Shown here: one piece after another, positions 18,387 to 28,055 of the stretch
Position numbering within the stretch: position 1 is the stretch's first letter
How the letters are laid out: each line of letters opens with the position of its first letter
Notes under the pieces: generated by a model
Seen by the model: the letters and a program-made list of their open reading frames with translations, nothing else
What the model was told of the DNA's origin: nothing
Databases searched by the model: none
NCBI RefSeq assembly: GCF_002277955.1
Contig: NZ_CP018477.1
Span: 3,121,206 to 3,185,205, forward strand
Reading direction: 5' to 3'
Length of the DNA stretch: 64,000 nt
Source of the DNA: Thermogutta terrifontis
GTDB taxonomy: Bacteria > Planctomycetota > Planctomycetia > Pirellulales > Thermoguttaceae
Program-made: the position numbers and the translations under genes

Positions 18387-21074
18387 TCAGGCGATTGTTT
18401 TGGTCACCAGAACGACGTCCTGATCGGCCTTTTCATTGAACTCAAAGCCACGGTTACGGAAAGTGGCCAGCATCCGTGCGTTATCCTTGGATGTTTCGGC
18501 CACGACTTTCTTGATGCCCCACCGCTTGGCCACCTCCAGGCAGTAGTCGGTGAGCAAACCGCCCAGACCTCGCCCGTGCCAGCGATCGGCTACCAGGACC
18601 GCGTATTCCGCAACTTCGTGGTTGGCATCGGCGACGAGTCGCCCCACCCCGATCAGTTTCCGCTGGCCATCCTCTTCCACTTCCGCCACGATGGCCATTT
18701 CCCGGTCATAGTCAATGAAGCAATATCGGGCGGCCATCTCGTGCGTGGTCTGTTTGAACAGATAGCTGAAGCGGAACCAGATCGATTGCGTGGAGCAGCT
18801 CGCCAGGAGTTCGTGCCACATCGGTTCGTCTTCCGGCTTGATCGGCCGGAGGATGACGCGCGTCCCGTCCTTGAGTTTTCGCTCGGTGACAAATTCCTCC
18901 GGATAAGGCCGAATTGCAAGATGGGCATACGGCCGGACGCCGTGAGCCAGGATATCGCGATCAACGACGACACGGGCGTCGAGGGCGATGACATCTTCCG
19001 GTGTGACAAGAAGCGGGTTGACGTCCAGCTCCTTGATTTCTGGATAGTCTGCCACCAGGTAGGAAAACCGCATAAGCACTTCAATGAGCTTATCGATGTT
19101 GACGCCCGGCCGACCACGATAACCGCGGAGCAATGGCCACGACTTGAGGGATTCCAGCGCCCGCCGGGCAAGCGTTTCATTAAGCGGCGGAAGGGCAAGG
19201 GCGTAGTCGCGGAACACCTCGGCCGCCACACCACCCATTCCCACCATGATCACCGATCCGAACACGGGATCCCGCTTCGTTCCGATGATCAGCTCGAAAC
19301 TGTTCGGGTAACTCACCATTTGCTGGACGGTGCAGCCGAGGATCTGCGCATCCGGCCGCTTTTCCTGGGCACGCCGCACCAGCTTTTCGAAGCCCTCGCG
19401 AACGGCCTGTTCGTTGGCGATATTGAGAAGCACACCGCCCACGTCGGTCTTGTGGGTGATCTGCGGCGAGTGAATTTTCATTACGACCGGGAAGCCAATT
19501 CGCTTGGCAATTTCCACGGCCTGATCCGCCGTGCGAGCGAGGTAGGGCTTGGTGACGGGAATCCCATAGGCTTCCAGGAAGGCCTTGGACACGCTTTCCG
19601 TCAGGATTTCCGCACCCTCGGTCAGCAGGCTTTCGAAAACGCCGCGGAGTCGCTGGCGATCAAAGGAGAATGACACCGGGATGTCGCGAGGCGTTTCGTG
19701 GAGCAGCGAAAGATTCCGCGCGTAGGATACCAAATGCATGAACGCGCGAACCGCCTTTTCGGGAGTTGTGTAGCAGGGGATGTTGTTTTCACTGAGAATC
19801 TGCATCCCCTCGGCGACAGTTCGTCCACCCATCCATGCGCCGAGAATCGGCTTTTTGTGTTTCTTTGCGATTTCCGCCACCGCCCGGGCCGTGCCAGTGG
19901 AGTCCGTCATTGCCTGAGGGGTAAGGATGACGAACACCGCATCCACGTTGGGATCGGCGGCCACCACATCGATCGCCTTGGCGTAGCGTTCGGGCGGTGC
20001 GTCTCCCAGCACATCCACCGGGTTATTGTGCGACCAGAATGGCGGCAGAAACTCGTTGAGCTTCTGCATGGTTTCTTCGGAAAGTTCCGCCAGATGACCA
20101 CCCAGCGCAATGAGGGCATCGGTCGTCATGACGCCCGGACCGCCGGCATTCGTGACAATGGCGACGCGGTCACCCTTGGGCGGTTGCTGCCGGGCGAGAA
20201 GCTCGGCACAGTCGAACATGTCTTCGATCTGAAAGATCCGCTCGATGCCCGCCCGTTGGAACGCCGCCTCATACACCGCATCGACACCCGCCATTGCCCC
20301 GGTGTGCGAGGCCGCTGCCGCCGCTGATTCCGCAAATCGGCCCGATTTGAAGGCCACAATTGGCTTCGTGCGGGCGAATGCCCGGGCTGCCGACATGAAT
20401 TCCCGGGCTTCCGTGATGGACTCGATGTAAAGAATGATGGACTGGGTTTCTGTCTGGGAACCAAAGTAGTCGATCAGATCGGCAATTGTCACGTCGATCA
20501 TATTGCCGACCGACACAAAATAGGAAAATCCAATTCCCTGATCGATGGCCCAGTCCAGCACCGAGGTGCACAGCGCGCCCGATTGGGAGATGAACCCGAT
20601 ATGTCCCTTAGGCGGAGTCGCTGCGGCGAAACTCGCGTTTAGGGAAATGCCGGGGACAATGATCCCCAAACAGTTCGGCCCGATAATCCTCATGCCAGGG
20701 AATTTGGCCTGTTCTTCCAGCACCTGGTTTTCCAGTTTGCGGCCTTCTTCCCCAATTTCCCGGAAACCGGCGGAGATGATGACGATCCCCTTTGTGCCGG
20801 CCATCCCTAATTCGCGGATGAGCCCGGGCACGGTTTTCGCCGGCGTGCAAATGACGGCCAGATCTGGCGGATTGGGCAAACTCGCTACATCTTTATAAGC
20901 ATGAATCCCCTGGACGGCCTCCCGCTTGGGATTAACCGGGTAAACCACCCCGCGGAACCCCGATCCCACTAGATTCCGCAGCACCGTGTAACCGACGCTG
21001 GTGGGGGTATCGCTGGCACCGATGACCGCCACGCGATGCGGATTGAAGATCTTATGCAGGTTTTCGATACTCAC
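18387..21074 (-). CDS. PatZ-like ADP-forming acyl-CoA synthetase / GNAT acetyltransferase
   Basis: An 895-residue fusion. It contains a CoA-binding domain (about 8-135, [20 protein letters not shown]), a succinyl-CoA-synthetase-like flavodoxin domain (about 150-300, with [14 protein letters not shown] and SHTGAMAG), a second ligase-CoA segment, an ATP-grasp domain (about 490-710, [19 protein letters not shown]) and a C-terminal GNAT domain (about 730-890) with acetyl-CoA loop [14 protein letters not shown]. This is the architecture and length of PatZ/YfiQ protein lysine acetyltransferases. The SHTG histidine resembles the phosphohistidine loop of active ADP-forming acetyl-CoA synthetases, so ligase activity is possible. 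The GTG start follows GGAG. It is monocistronic with its own terminator. Confidence 0.92.
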   Translation of the reverse strand: MSIENLHKIFNPHRVAVIGASDTPTSVGYTVLRNLVGSGFRGVVYPVNPKREAVQGIHAYKDVASLPNPPDLAVICTPAKTVPGLIRELGMAGTKGIVIISAGFREIGEEGRKLENQVLEEQAKFPGMRIIGPNCLGIIVPGISLNASFAAATPPKGHIGFISQSGALCTSVLDWAIDQGIGFSYFVSVGNMIDVTIADLIDYFGSQTETQSIILYIESITEAREFMSAARAFARTKPIVAFKSGRFAESAAAAASHTGAMAGVDAVYEAAFQRAGIERIFQIEDMFDCAELLARQQPPKGDRVAIVTNAGGPGVMTTDALIALGGHLAELSEETMQKLNEFLPPFWSHNNPVDVLGDAPPERYAKAIDVVAADPNVDAVFVILTPQAMTDSTGTARAVAEIAKKHKKPILGAWMGGRTVAEGMQILSENNIPCYTTPEKAVRAFMHLVSYARNLSLLHETPRDIPVSFSFDRQRLRGVFESLLTEGAEILTESVSKAFLEAYGIPVTKPYLARTADQAVEIAKRIGFPVVMKIHSPQITHKTDVGGVLLNIANEQAVREGFEKLVRRAQEKRPDAQILGCTVQQMVSYPNSFELIIGTKRDPVFGSVIMVGMGGVAAEVFRDYALALPPLNETLARRALESLKSWPLLRGYRGRPGVNIDKLIEVLMRFSYLVADYPEIKELDVNPLLVTPEDVIALDARVVVDRDILAHGVRPYAHLAIRPYPEEFVTERKLKDGTRVILRPIKPEDEPMWHELLASCSTQSIWFRFSYLFKQTTHEMAARYCFIDYDREMAIVAEVEEDGQRKLIGVGRLVADANHEVAEYAVLVADRWHGRGLGGLLTDYCLEVAKRWGIKKVVAETSKDNARMLATFRNRGFEFNEKADQDVVLVTKTIA

Positions 21075-22119
21075 GGTCAGCTCCTACCATGTCTCCCAGA
21101 ACCCTGTCCCCGTCCTCGCGGAGACGACTGTCTCTTCATACCGGAAGCGTTCCAAAAAGACCAAACGCCCTCCCCTCGTAGTTCAAGATAGCCAATTTAA
21201 GAATTCGGCGAAAGTAGCACAAAATGTAAGTGGTGCCGAAACCTTGCGTAATTCGCTGAACAATCCGCTTTTCGCGGCCGGTTCGTTTGTGTCAATGGAT
21301 GCGGGTATGTCACCCCATACGCGAATACCCGACAACGCCCTTGTAATTGTACGCCGAGCTTTGGCGAATAGTTTTTTCCTGTTTTCGCTATTTTTTGCTA
21401 ACACATGGGCGTAGGCAGATGGGCTTCGATCATCCATGAAGAGGCTTAAAGCAGGGCACCACCGCGGCGTTGCCTCCACGATTTGATCAGCCTTGGCGGA
21501 GGGCTTTTTATACGCCTGTCCAAATCTTTGGTAATGGACCACGCCGCGTTTGCGCGAGAGTCGGCCGCAGCAAAAACAGCGTTAAAGAAACCATGCCCCC
21601 CTGATTTTTGACTGAGGCAAGATTTTTGCAAGAAATAAAACTTTCGCAGAATACGAGTTCCAATCCTCGCCGGTAGGCCGTCCGATCGCCGAGTTGCGAC
21701 TTTTTCCCTTGACAGACTTTCATTCATAACCTAGGGTTGTCATGACGCCTTGAGTGAGGTTTCGCCAGATTCGGGTGTTGGCCGGCCGTGGGCAACCTTG
21801 AGAAGCATCTCTTCTAAGAGGAACGCTGACGCCAGGATCGAAAGAGATACGGCAGGCCACTGATTTGCCAGGAGCGGCTTCTTCTGAAGTGACCCAGGTA
21901 ACCCGGGTTATTCCACCAGGGAGAAAGTGCCGTCTCAGGGAGCGTAAACACGCAAAATCGGGTGGCAGAATTGTCGGGCACCGGCGCATCGTGGACCGGT
22001 CCCCATACGGATGGATGTGCAATTGACGGGACACGGATGGCCCTGATGCCGGGGCACGCCCGGGACGATGCCCGGTTTTCCCAAGCTCAATCATCGGCTT
22101 ACTGGGAGGAGATCGAGTG
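21075..22119. other. Long leader/intergenic region before the PilZ-like gene
   Basis: 1,045 bp with no convincing coding frame; minus-strand frames here have no recognisable family or ribosome site. The left half is AT-richer than its surroundings. The right part begins with a near-consensus promoter (21709-21737) and a roughly 375-nt segment with several short complementary runs up to the start codon. No c-di-GMP riboswitch consensus was recognised. Confidence 0.45.
21709..21737 (+). promoter_or_regulatory. Candidate sigma-70 promoter
   Basis: Perfect -35 TTGACA (21709-21714), 17-bp spacer, weak -10 TAGGGT (21732-21737). It points toward the PilZ-like gene and would give a leader of about 375 nt or a separate small RNA. 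Confidence 0.45.
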
Positions 22120-22542
22120 ATGAGCCTCGCTGATGTCACATCACCAGCCAGTTACTGGCAACCTTTGTGGTCGGAATCATCGGGCGGGTCGGTGCAGGCC
22201 GCTGTCCGGCGCGTCCTTGCCACGATTTATCCCGAACCCTATGAAAATGAGCGGCGACAGTCACCGCGATTTCCGTTCCCTTATCTCGTGCAACTCCAAC
22301 CTATGAGTTCCGACGGTAGCTCTCGGCAGGGCGCCTCGCTGGTTGTGGTTGGGAAGCATTTATCGGAGACTGGGATTGGCTTCTATCACCCGCGGCCGTT
22401 ACCCAGCCGAATTGCCTGCGTGACGCTGGAAAACGCAGGGCAGCGGGCGTCGCTCCTTCTGGAACTCCTCTGGACGCAATTCACTCAGCATGGTTGGTAC
22501 GAGAGCGGCGGCCGATTCTTGCGGGTCCTGGAGTCCTGCTGA
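22120..22542 (+). CDS. PilZ-like domain protein
   Basis: A 140-residue protein. The region from about residue 40 matches the PilZ pattern: an RxxxR-type start (ERRQSPRFPF), then a D/NxSxxG-like turn (HLSETGIGF) after about 40 residues. PilZ domains bind cyclic di-GMP through these two motifs; here the first Arg pair is present and the second motif is slightly altered (Ser-Glu-Thr-Gly). Cyclic-di-GMP binding is therefore plausible but not certain. GGAGGAG lies upstream of both GTG 22117 and ATG 22120; the ATG is preferred on spacing. It is a single gene, convergent with hisH. Confidence 0.65.
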   Translation: MSLADVTSPASYWQPLWSESSGGSVQAAVRRVLATIYPEPYENERRQSPRFPFPYLVQLQPMSSDGSSRQGASLVVVGKHLSETGIGFYHPRPLPSRIACVTLENAGQRASLLLELLWTQFTQHGWYESGGRFLRVLESC

Positions 22543-22623
22543 TCAGACTCTCGATGTAACCCCCTGAACACAAGCATACCGACCATCCGGCCAATGATTT
22601 CTCGGAATATTTTCGCCCCGCAA

Positions 22624-23298
22624 TCAAGGTTGTACCGAAATCGAGGAGGCCGGTGACGTTGGGGCGGCAAGGCCGGCAAAGTTGGCGAGAAGTTTGAGGC
22701 CCAGGGCCTGGCTTTTCTCAGGGTGAAATTGGGTGGCAAAGACATTATCCTGCCGGACCATGGAGCAGAATCGGATTTTGTACTCGGTGGTCCCGGCAAC
22801 GACTTCGGCGTCCAGCGGAACGACGTAATACGAGTGCACAAAGTAGAAGTAACTTTCGTCCGGGATGCCCGTCATCAGTGGATTGGGGCATTCCTGTCGC
22901 ACCTGATTCCAGCCCATGTGCGGGACGCTCCATCCGTGCGGCAATTCAAAACGAACAACCTCGCCCCGCAACAGTCCGAAACCGGGAATTGGACCGTTCT
23001 CGTAACTTTTTTCGAAAAGGAGCTGAAGTCCCAGGCAGATTCCCAGAAAGGGACGCCCAGATTCGATGAAGCGGAGGATCGGCTTGACGAGTTCCCGCCG
23101 TTTTAACTCCGCCATCGCATCGCCGAAGGCCCCCACGCCGGGAAGAACAAGCCGCTCGGCATTCATCACCCGATTTGGATCATCAGTGACCTCCGCGCGG
23201 AGTCCCAGCCTTTCGAACGCCTTTTGGACGCTCCTCAGATTCCCCATTCCATAATCGACGATCGTGACACTGCCAGGTTCGAATTGGGGTGCCGTCAT
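22624..23298 (-). CDS. hisH: Imidazole glycerol phosphate synthase, glutaminase subunit
   Basis: A 224-residue class I glutamine amidotransferase that supplies ammonia to HisF in histidine biosynthesis. It starts with the family hallmark VTIVDYGMGNLRSV. The triad is Cys88 (FLGICLGLQ), His192 and Glu194 (FHPEKSQ). An insert-free length and PGVGAFGDAM oxyanion region confirm HisH over other amidotransferases. hisF and other his genes are not adjacent. The next gene upstream on the same strand is a protein kinase, 39 bp away, so the two may be co-transcribed without sharing a pathway. Confidence 0.95.
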   Translation of the reverse strand: MTAPQFEPGSVTIVDYGMGNLRSVQKAFERLGLRAEVTDDPNRVMNAERLVLPGVGAFGDAMAELKRRELVKPILRFIESGRPFLGICLGLQLLFEKSYENGPIPGFGLLRGEVVRFELPHGWSVPHMGWNQVRQECPNPLMTGIPDESYFYFVHSYYVVPLDAEVVAGTTEYKIRFCSMVRQDNVFATQFHPEKSQALGLKLLANFAGLAAPTSPASSISVQP

Positions 23299-23337
23299 AG
23301 GACTCCGCCAGTTTCACCAAGCCTGACGAAAACCACC

Positions 23338-24231
23338 TCACAAATCAGTTGATTCCAGGTGCGCGATCATTTCCAAAAACCGTCTCATGGAAGGACACCG
23401 CTTTTCTTTATTGGGTTCAATGCAGGCATGGATGGCCGCCGCCAGGTCGGGATGGATCTGTGGCCGATAACGTCGAATATCCGCTGGCGGCTTATCATGC
23501 GCCATGGCCGCCATGCCGGTTGTGCCCCGCTCCCATGGGAGTTCGAATGTGAGCAGCTCGTACATGCTCACTCCGAACGAGAAAACATCCAGACGTTGAT
23601 CGGTGGGGTAACGCCGCACCAACTCAGGCGCCATGTAGTTGGGTGTTCCGCTGCGGTTTCCCGGCGCCATGAACGGCGGTGTGGCTGGTACGCTCAGACC
23701 GAAGTCGGTCAGTTTGAGAATGCTGAAGTCCCGATTGAACATGAGGTTGCGGGGACAGATATCGCGGTGAATGAAGCCGGCTTCATGAACGACGGCCACG
23801 GCTTCTGCCACCTGTCGGATATACGGCAAGAGAGGCCGTTGGAACAAAAACGGACTTTTCGCCACGAGATGGCCATTCAAACCGCCGCCCTCAAGATACT
23901 CCATGACCAGATAGGGTTCGTCATTCGTTGTCCACCCGTATTCGTAGGTCATCACGATGTAGGGGTGGACGAAGAGTGTGGCGATTTCGCCTTCGCTGGG
24001 TTTATTGAGGCCTTTAAAGCGGGCTTCGTACGCGGCTGTTTTTTGGGGATCGCAAATTTTCAGGCCTACGATTTCGCCCCGTTCGCGGTCCATCGCCACA
24101 TAGAACTTGGACATCGTTCCCGCCACGCCTTCTCGGAGGATTTTGAATCGGGCGGCAATATCGACCTTCTTCCGGGGCTTGATGCCTTTGGAAGAGCGTC
24201 CGAATAAGGATTGAAGGAGCTTAAGTACCAT
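23338..24231 (-). CDS. Serine/threonine protein kinase
   Basis: A 297-residue Hanks-type kinase without extra sensor domains. The kinase core runs about residues 25-290: ATP Lys in EIVGLKI, catalytic loop HRDICPRNLMF, DFGLS metal-binding motif, YMAPEL substrate loop and DVFSFGVSMYELL. No transmembrane helix is visible, so it is probably cytoplasmic. A short basic N-terminus (GRSSKGIKPRKK) precedes the core. The ATG at 24231 is chosen as the first start giving a compact N-terminus; an in-frame start at 24285 exists. It lies directly upstream of hisH on the same strand. Confidence 0.9.
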   Translation of the reverse strand: MVLKLLQSLFGRSSKGIKPRKKVDIAARFKILREGVAGTMSKFYVAMDRERGEIVGLKICDPQKTAAYEARFKGLNKPSEGEIATLFVHPYIVMTYEYGWTTNDEPYLVMEYLEGGGLNGHLVAKSPFLFQRPLLPYIRQVAEAVAVVHEAGFIHRDICPRNLMFNRDFSILKLTDFGLSVPATPPFMAPGNRSGTPNYMAPELVRRYPTDQRLDVFSFGVSMYELLTFELPWERGTTGMAAMAHDKPPADIRRYRPQIHPDLAAAIHACIEPNKEKRCPSMRRFLEMIAHLESTDL

Positions 24232-24345
24232 GTTTGATCCGTCACTGATCTTCCCAGAAGCCCCCTCGCGAACTGCTGGCCCCAATCACCCTTATGGCTA
24301 GTTTAAATGGCTCCTACCGCTCGGGCAAGAAAGCTCCGAACTGAG

Positions 24346-24660
24346 TCAGCCCCACTTTTCTCCTGCTGGAAAAGGGGGCGGACCTCGACGACACCTTGAT
24401 CAGGAGCGAGATTCAGTCCGATGACACCCGCTTTCGGAGGGACGTACCTGCCACGTGCGCTTTGCAGCGTTGGATCATGGATTGCCTCTCCGCGGGCACG
24501 ACGAACGTGCCCCTCCGAGGCATTTGTCGGAGGGACGTGCTTGTCACGTCCGCTTTGCAACCTTCCGATTATCCCTTTGACCGACCGGATTCTAACTCTT
24601 CGGTTCAGTCACCGGTTGGAACGGTCGGGGCAATTCATGAATTGCCCCGACCGGCTGGTA
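24346..24660 (+). repeat. Composite hairpin repeat element, copy 4 (full length)
   Basis: One of three full-length copies. Module order: CAGCCCCACTTTTCTCCTGC block, variable spacer, degenerate forward hairpin 24435-24458, reverse hairpin 24494-24517 (stem GGGCACG), forward hairpin 24528-24551 (stem GGACGTG / CACGTCC, loop CTTGT), a linker with CCGGTTGGAACGG, and the palindrome at 24622-24653. A block of roughly 65 bp around 24459-24526 is identical or nearly so in copy 5. With copy 5 in the same orientation it brackets the lyase-like gene. Confidence 0.88.
24622..24653. repeat. 32-bp perfect palindrome module
   Basis: Each half reads CGGTCGGGGCAATTCA and its exact complement follows, with no unpaired centre (TCATGA core). 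This is the best preserved version of the palindrome found in seven of the repeat copies. Confidence 0.95.
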
Positions 24661-24806
24661 TCGCGGTCGAGGGCGCGACGGGGCTCATAGCAGTTGACTG
24701 AATTAACCACCATTCAAACAGGGGACCCGACAGGCCCGTGCTGCCAGGAGATGCGCGGAAGGGCGCGCTCTTCCTGCCCGTTCACACTTTCGATCTCGGG
24801 TTGAGC

Positions 24807-26810
24807 TCACTCGGCATTCCGTGGTGTCGGCCTGATCGTCGCCGACCATTCCGCGATGACGTCCCCCGCGTGGAAATCACGGGGTCCCGAAAGGTGGTTG
24901 AGAATGAGCCGATCGGTGGCGCGGCCTCGCTCGGGCTGAGTGGCGCCAACGTAGAGCACATCCCTCGGTGGAAAGAGTTCGATTTCCATCATGTGATCGA
25001 TTCCCACATGATCGGTCTGGGGCGCTTCCCACCGGACACTGGAATGGGCGGGGATCGTTTTCGAGACACTGCCTAGCCGGATTTCCCGCTTTCCCTGTTC
25101 GAAAATCCATCGCTGATTGTTTAAAACGCCTATCAATCCCGTGGCCATTTCCTGGATCGTGCAGTCCCGCTGGACGACGAGTTTTTCAGCGATGCACACC
25201 TGGCCTGAAGCGTCTCCGTTAATGGTCCATTCGGCGATGACATTATCCCCATGGCTGATGTGGAGAATTCCTTGAAACGATTCTTTCTTCTCGGAAAACT
25301 CCGCGCGAAGAAGCTTTACGGGGAGCGGTCGCGTGTTGCCCGATAGCTTTATCGATCCCACCAGACTTTGTTGATCTGGGGAAATAAGGCGGTCGCGCTG
25401 GTTAGGGGTGAATGTTCCCATGATCACCGAGCCGTAGCTTATGGCAGTGATCAGGCGAGGTGTTCGGTAAAGAAAGATCTTCCCGAAACGGAGATGCTTT
25501 GCCCCCAGTCGCGGTTGATAAGTCCCGATCGCTGCGGGATCGGCGAAATGGAGGTGGAGCCATGCTCGGGCGAGGGCCTCGGCGATATCCGTTTGCGTGG
25601 AAGGGAAAAAGAATTCGGAGGGGTCGTAGATAGCTCCCTCCGGCGATCTGGCCTGCATCTTCTCGATAACACCAACGGTCTGGGTAGCAAGGTCCCACGC
25701 TTCACCATCTCGCCCGTAAACAAACATCAGGACATGGGCAGAAAGCCACGCAGGTTGCCGAAAGATCGTCCAATCCTGTCCGCTCGGATACACGAATCCC
25801 ATATCGGGAAGGATGAACCACTTTAGGTTTTCGTAAATTCCTCTCACATTCCACAGAACGGATTGAGGTTCGCGCCGGCCGGTCATCCGAAAATCCGTCA
25901 CGCAACCCAGTGATAGCGTGAAAGTGGACATGTAATCCGGATGGACAAATCCATGATTTTCGAGGGTGAAGTCATCGAAGATATTGGCCCCTGTGAATTG
26001 TTCCGCCACCGGTCGACCGTCCACCTCATCGGTCGTATTTTGATCGGCTGGACGGAGAAACGCCGACAGCGTCCAGCGCTGGAACTGCGACATCCACTGG
26101 TCGGCCTGGGGATCGTGGGGCATTAGCAGCCAGGCGACAGACAAAATCTGTGCGTTCCAGGCGTTTTCTTCGGCTTTGGTATCGCCGCGAAGCTGAGCTG
26201 GTGGCTGGCTGTGGGCGATGCGTTCTGCCTCATGCCGCACGACTCGCCGGACAGCGGACCGCAGATCTTCCGGCAGGTCATTCCAGATGAACCAGGCCCC
26301 TCTCCCCAGCATTTGCGCCCAGTGGGCCGACTGCCAGGCGTCTCCCCACTTTCGCCCGTCGCCGGTTGGTCGGCTTCCCGTCACATGTGTTTCGGTCAGA
26401 TAACGGATCATGGGGACGATGATGTCCCCTAGAAGCGTCGCGCGCGACATTCCAACGAGTTTTTCGTCGTAAGGTCCAAACCGATAAAGAAAACAGAACG
26501 CCTCCACCGCCCCCGTGTTAGGACGGATCCAATGTTCCGCGCTCCGGCTTTCGGTAAGCAGTTTGTACCGCGGATCACCGTTCCACGGTTTTACCAAACC
26601 CAACAGATAGTGCGATTGCTTTTCCAGAATCACATACAGTCTGTCGGCGAGATTGGCCAATTGCGGGCTGGGAAACTCCGGCAACATGAGCGGGGCCACA
26701 GCAGGCTCTTCGCTGAATGTTGGCTGTTCCAGTGCTGTGCACGCGAGAAACCCAATCACCAAGGTGAAAAGAGCATGAGTCAACCCTTGGCGGCTCCTGA
26801 AAGTTTTCAT
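24807..26810 (-). CDS. Secreted polysaccharide-lyase-like protein (putative)
   Basis: A 667-residue exported protein not securely assigned. A signal peptide (MKTFRSRQGLTH, then a hydrophobic run to about residue 28) is followed by a long helical, Trp-rich region (about 45-420, with motifs such as NAWNAQILSVAWLLM and FDDFTLENHGFVHPDY) and then a beta-rich region (about 430-660). This is the layout of alpha/alpha-toroid plus beta-sandwich polysaccharide lyases (PL8/heparinase-like). The NHGFVHPDY segment, with Asn, His and Tyr, is a candidate active site. AGGAG precedes the ATG at 26810. It is a lone gene with direct copies of the repeat element on both sides. Confidence 0.6.
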   Translation of the reverse strand: MKTFRSRQGLTHALFTLVIGFLACTALEQPTFSEEPAVAPLMLPEFPSPQLANLADRLYVILEKQSHYLLGLVKPWNGDPRYKLLTESRSAEHWIRPNTGAVEAFCFLYRFGPYDEKLVGMSRATLLGDIIVPMIRYLTETHVTGSRPTGDGRKWGDAWQSAHWAQMLGRGAWFIWNDLPEDLRSAVRRVVRHEAERIAHSQPPAQLRGDTKAEENAWNAQILSVAWLLMPHDPQADQWMSQFQRWTLSAFLRPADQNTTDEVDGRPVAEQFTGANIFDDFTLENHGFVHPDYMSTFTLSLGCVTDFRMTGRREPQSVLWNVRGIYENLKWFILPDMGFVYPSGQDWTIFRQPAWLSAHVLMFVYGRDGEAWDLATQTVGVIEKMQARSPEGAIYDPSEFFFPSTQTDIAEALARAWLHLHFADPAAIGTYQPRLGAKHLRFGKIFLYRTPRLITAISYGSVIMGTFTPNQRDRLISPDQQSLVGSIKLSGNTRPLPVKLLRAEFSEKKESFQGILHISHGDNVIAEWTINGDASGQVCIAEKLVVQRDCTIQEMATGLIGVLNNQRWIFEQGKREIRLGSVSKTIPAHSSVRWEAPQTDHVGIDHMMEIELFPPRDVLYVGATQPERGRATDRLILNHLSGPRDFHAGDVIAEWSATIRPTPRNAE

Positions 26811-26937
26811 TTGCTGACTCCTGTGGTCTGGTTTCGCAGTTCGGAGTGTCGGCCAGTTTTTCAGATGGCGACACATCTTGATGGTGCAGCCCTATTGTGC
26901 CGATTGCGGTTAGGTCTCACAAGCCGTTGCGCGCCTG

Positions 26938-27275
26938 ACCCAGCCCTGCTTTTCTGCTGCCGACGGGGACGCGAACCTTCACAGGGGGCCGCCTGGGAGT
27001 GGGATTCAACCCGGAGGCACCTGCTTTCGGAGGGACGTGCTTGATAAGTGCACTTTGCAGCGTTGGATCATGGATTGCCTCTCCGCGGGCACGACGAACG
27101 TGCCCCTCCGAGGCATTTGTGGCAGGGACGTGCTTGTCACGTCCGCTGTGCAACGTTGCGATCATCATCTTTGACCGACCGGATTCCGACTCTCCGGTTC
27201 AGTTACCGGTTGGAATGGTTGGGGCGATTGATGAATTGCCCCTGCAACACCTCGTGCCCGTTGTGTGTCTTGGGC
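26938..27275 (+). repeat. Composite hairpin repeat element, copy 5 (full length)
   Basis: Same module order as copy 4: CAGCCCTGCTTTTCTGCTGC block, degenerate forward hairpin 27028-27051, reverse hairpin 27087-27110 (stem GGGCACG), forward hairpin 27121-27144 (stem GGACGTG, head altered to GGCAG), linker, palindrome 27221-27242 with one changed half. Right of the palindrome a further segment (CTCGTGCCCGTTGTG) matches the corresponding flank of copy 6. Confidence 0.88.
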
Positions 27276-27433
27276 TTTTGCAATCGCGAGGATACGTCAG
27301 CAGTACGACGACTTGACCTACTTGATACACTGAGTAGATTGCTCAACAAATCTAGAATCTGGCTCCGCAAACCGGGAGCGCTCAGAAAAACCCGTCAGGT
27401 GATTCGCTGTTTCTGTTGGAAGGAGGATGTCTG

Positions 27434-27652
27434 ATGTCTGATGTCGTGATCACGGTTCGACCGAACGGTCCTTATCTTGTCCAGGGGAAGGTGCGCGTTG
27501 TGGATGCGGATGGACGAGAATTCCCGACTGATCCTTCCCGGCCGATTGCTCTCTGCCGGTGTGCACACTCAAAACAGCGCCCATTCTGCGACGGATCGCA
27601 CAAGACGTGCGGATTCCAAGCGGATGACCGGGCTCCCGCAGGTGGCGGGTAA
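27434..27652 (+). CDS. CDGSH iron-sulfur domain protein
   Basis: A 72-residue protein with a single CDGSH domain. Ligands are in CRCAHSKQRPFCDGSH (about residues 43-58), matching the C-x-C-x2-S-x3-P-x-C-D-G-S-H signature that binds a redox-active 2Fe-2S cluster through three Cys and one His. The small size indicates a soluble single-cluster protein. AAGGAGG seven bases before the ATG at 27434 fixes the start. Role: electron or cluster transfer, partner unknown. It ends before an intrinsic terminator, so it is probably monocistronic. Confidence 0.92.
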   Translation: MSDVVITVRPNGPYLVQGKVRVVDADGREFPTDPSRPIALCRCAHSKQRPFCDGSHKTCGFQADDRAPAGGG

Positions 27653-27688
27653 TTGGCAGCTCGCCAGATTTTTTGCCGAGGTTTGCCA

Positions 27689-27728
27689 CGGCGGGGGTGA
27701 GGTGCGGCTCCCGCCGTTTTGGTTTCTT
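27689..27728 (+). terminator. Rho-independent terminator of the CDGSH gene
   Basis: 7-bp GC stem CGGCGGG (27689-27695) / CCCGCCG (27710-27716), followed by TTTTGGTTTCTT. It lies 36 bp past the stop. Confidence 0.7.
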
Positions 27729-28055
27729 GTCTAAACGGTTGAAGTGATTTTTCGGATGTTGCCGGCTCCAGTCGGCGGTTCTTCCGTCTTTTCAGGGCAG
27801 CCGGCGGAGTTGGAAGTGCCCAAAAGCTTTTCGCAGGCGCCAAGGTTGACTAAACTAAAAAGGACGCCCGGGAGGTCAGTCTCGGGGGTTATGGGCCAGC
27901 GAGTGGAATCAATGGGCATTGGGAGATCAGGCAATCCGCACCATCCGTGTCGTGTCGTCCGCATCCTTGCGCAGCAGCATTGATCGTCGGGATTGCTGGA
28001 AAGTACGTGACAATGGGGTGCCTCACCCGATGAGGGAGAGGAGGGATCGCGAATC
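27729..28055. other. Intergenic region, nothing recognised
   Basis: 327 bp between the CDGSH terminator and the next gene. GAGGGAGAGGAGG near 28030-28043 is purine-rich and lies just before the next start. No gene or repeat module is seen. Confidence 0.4.
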
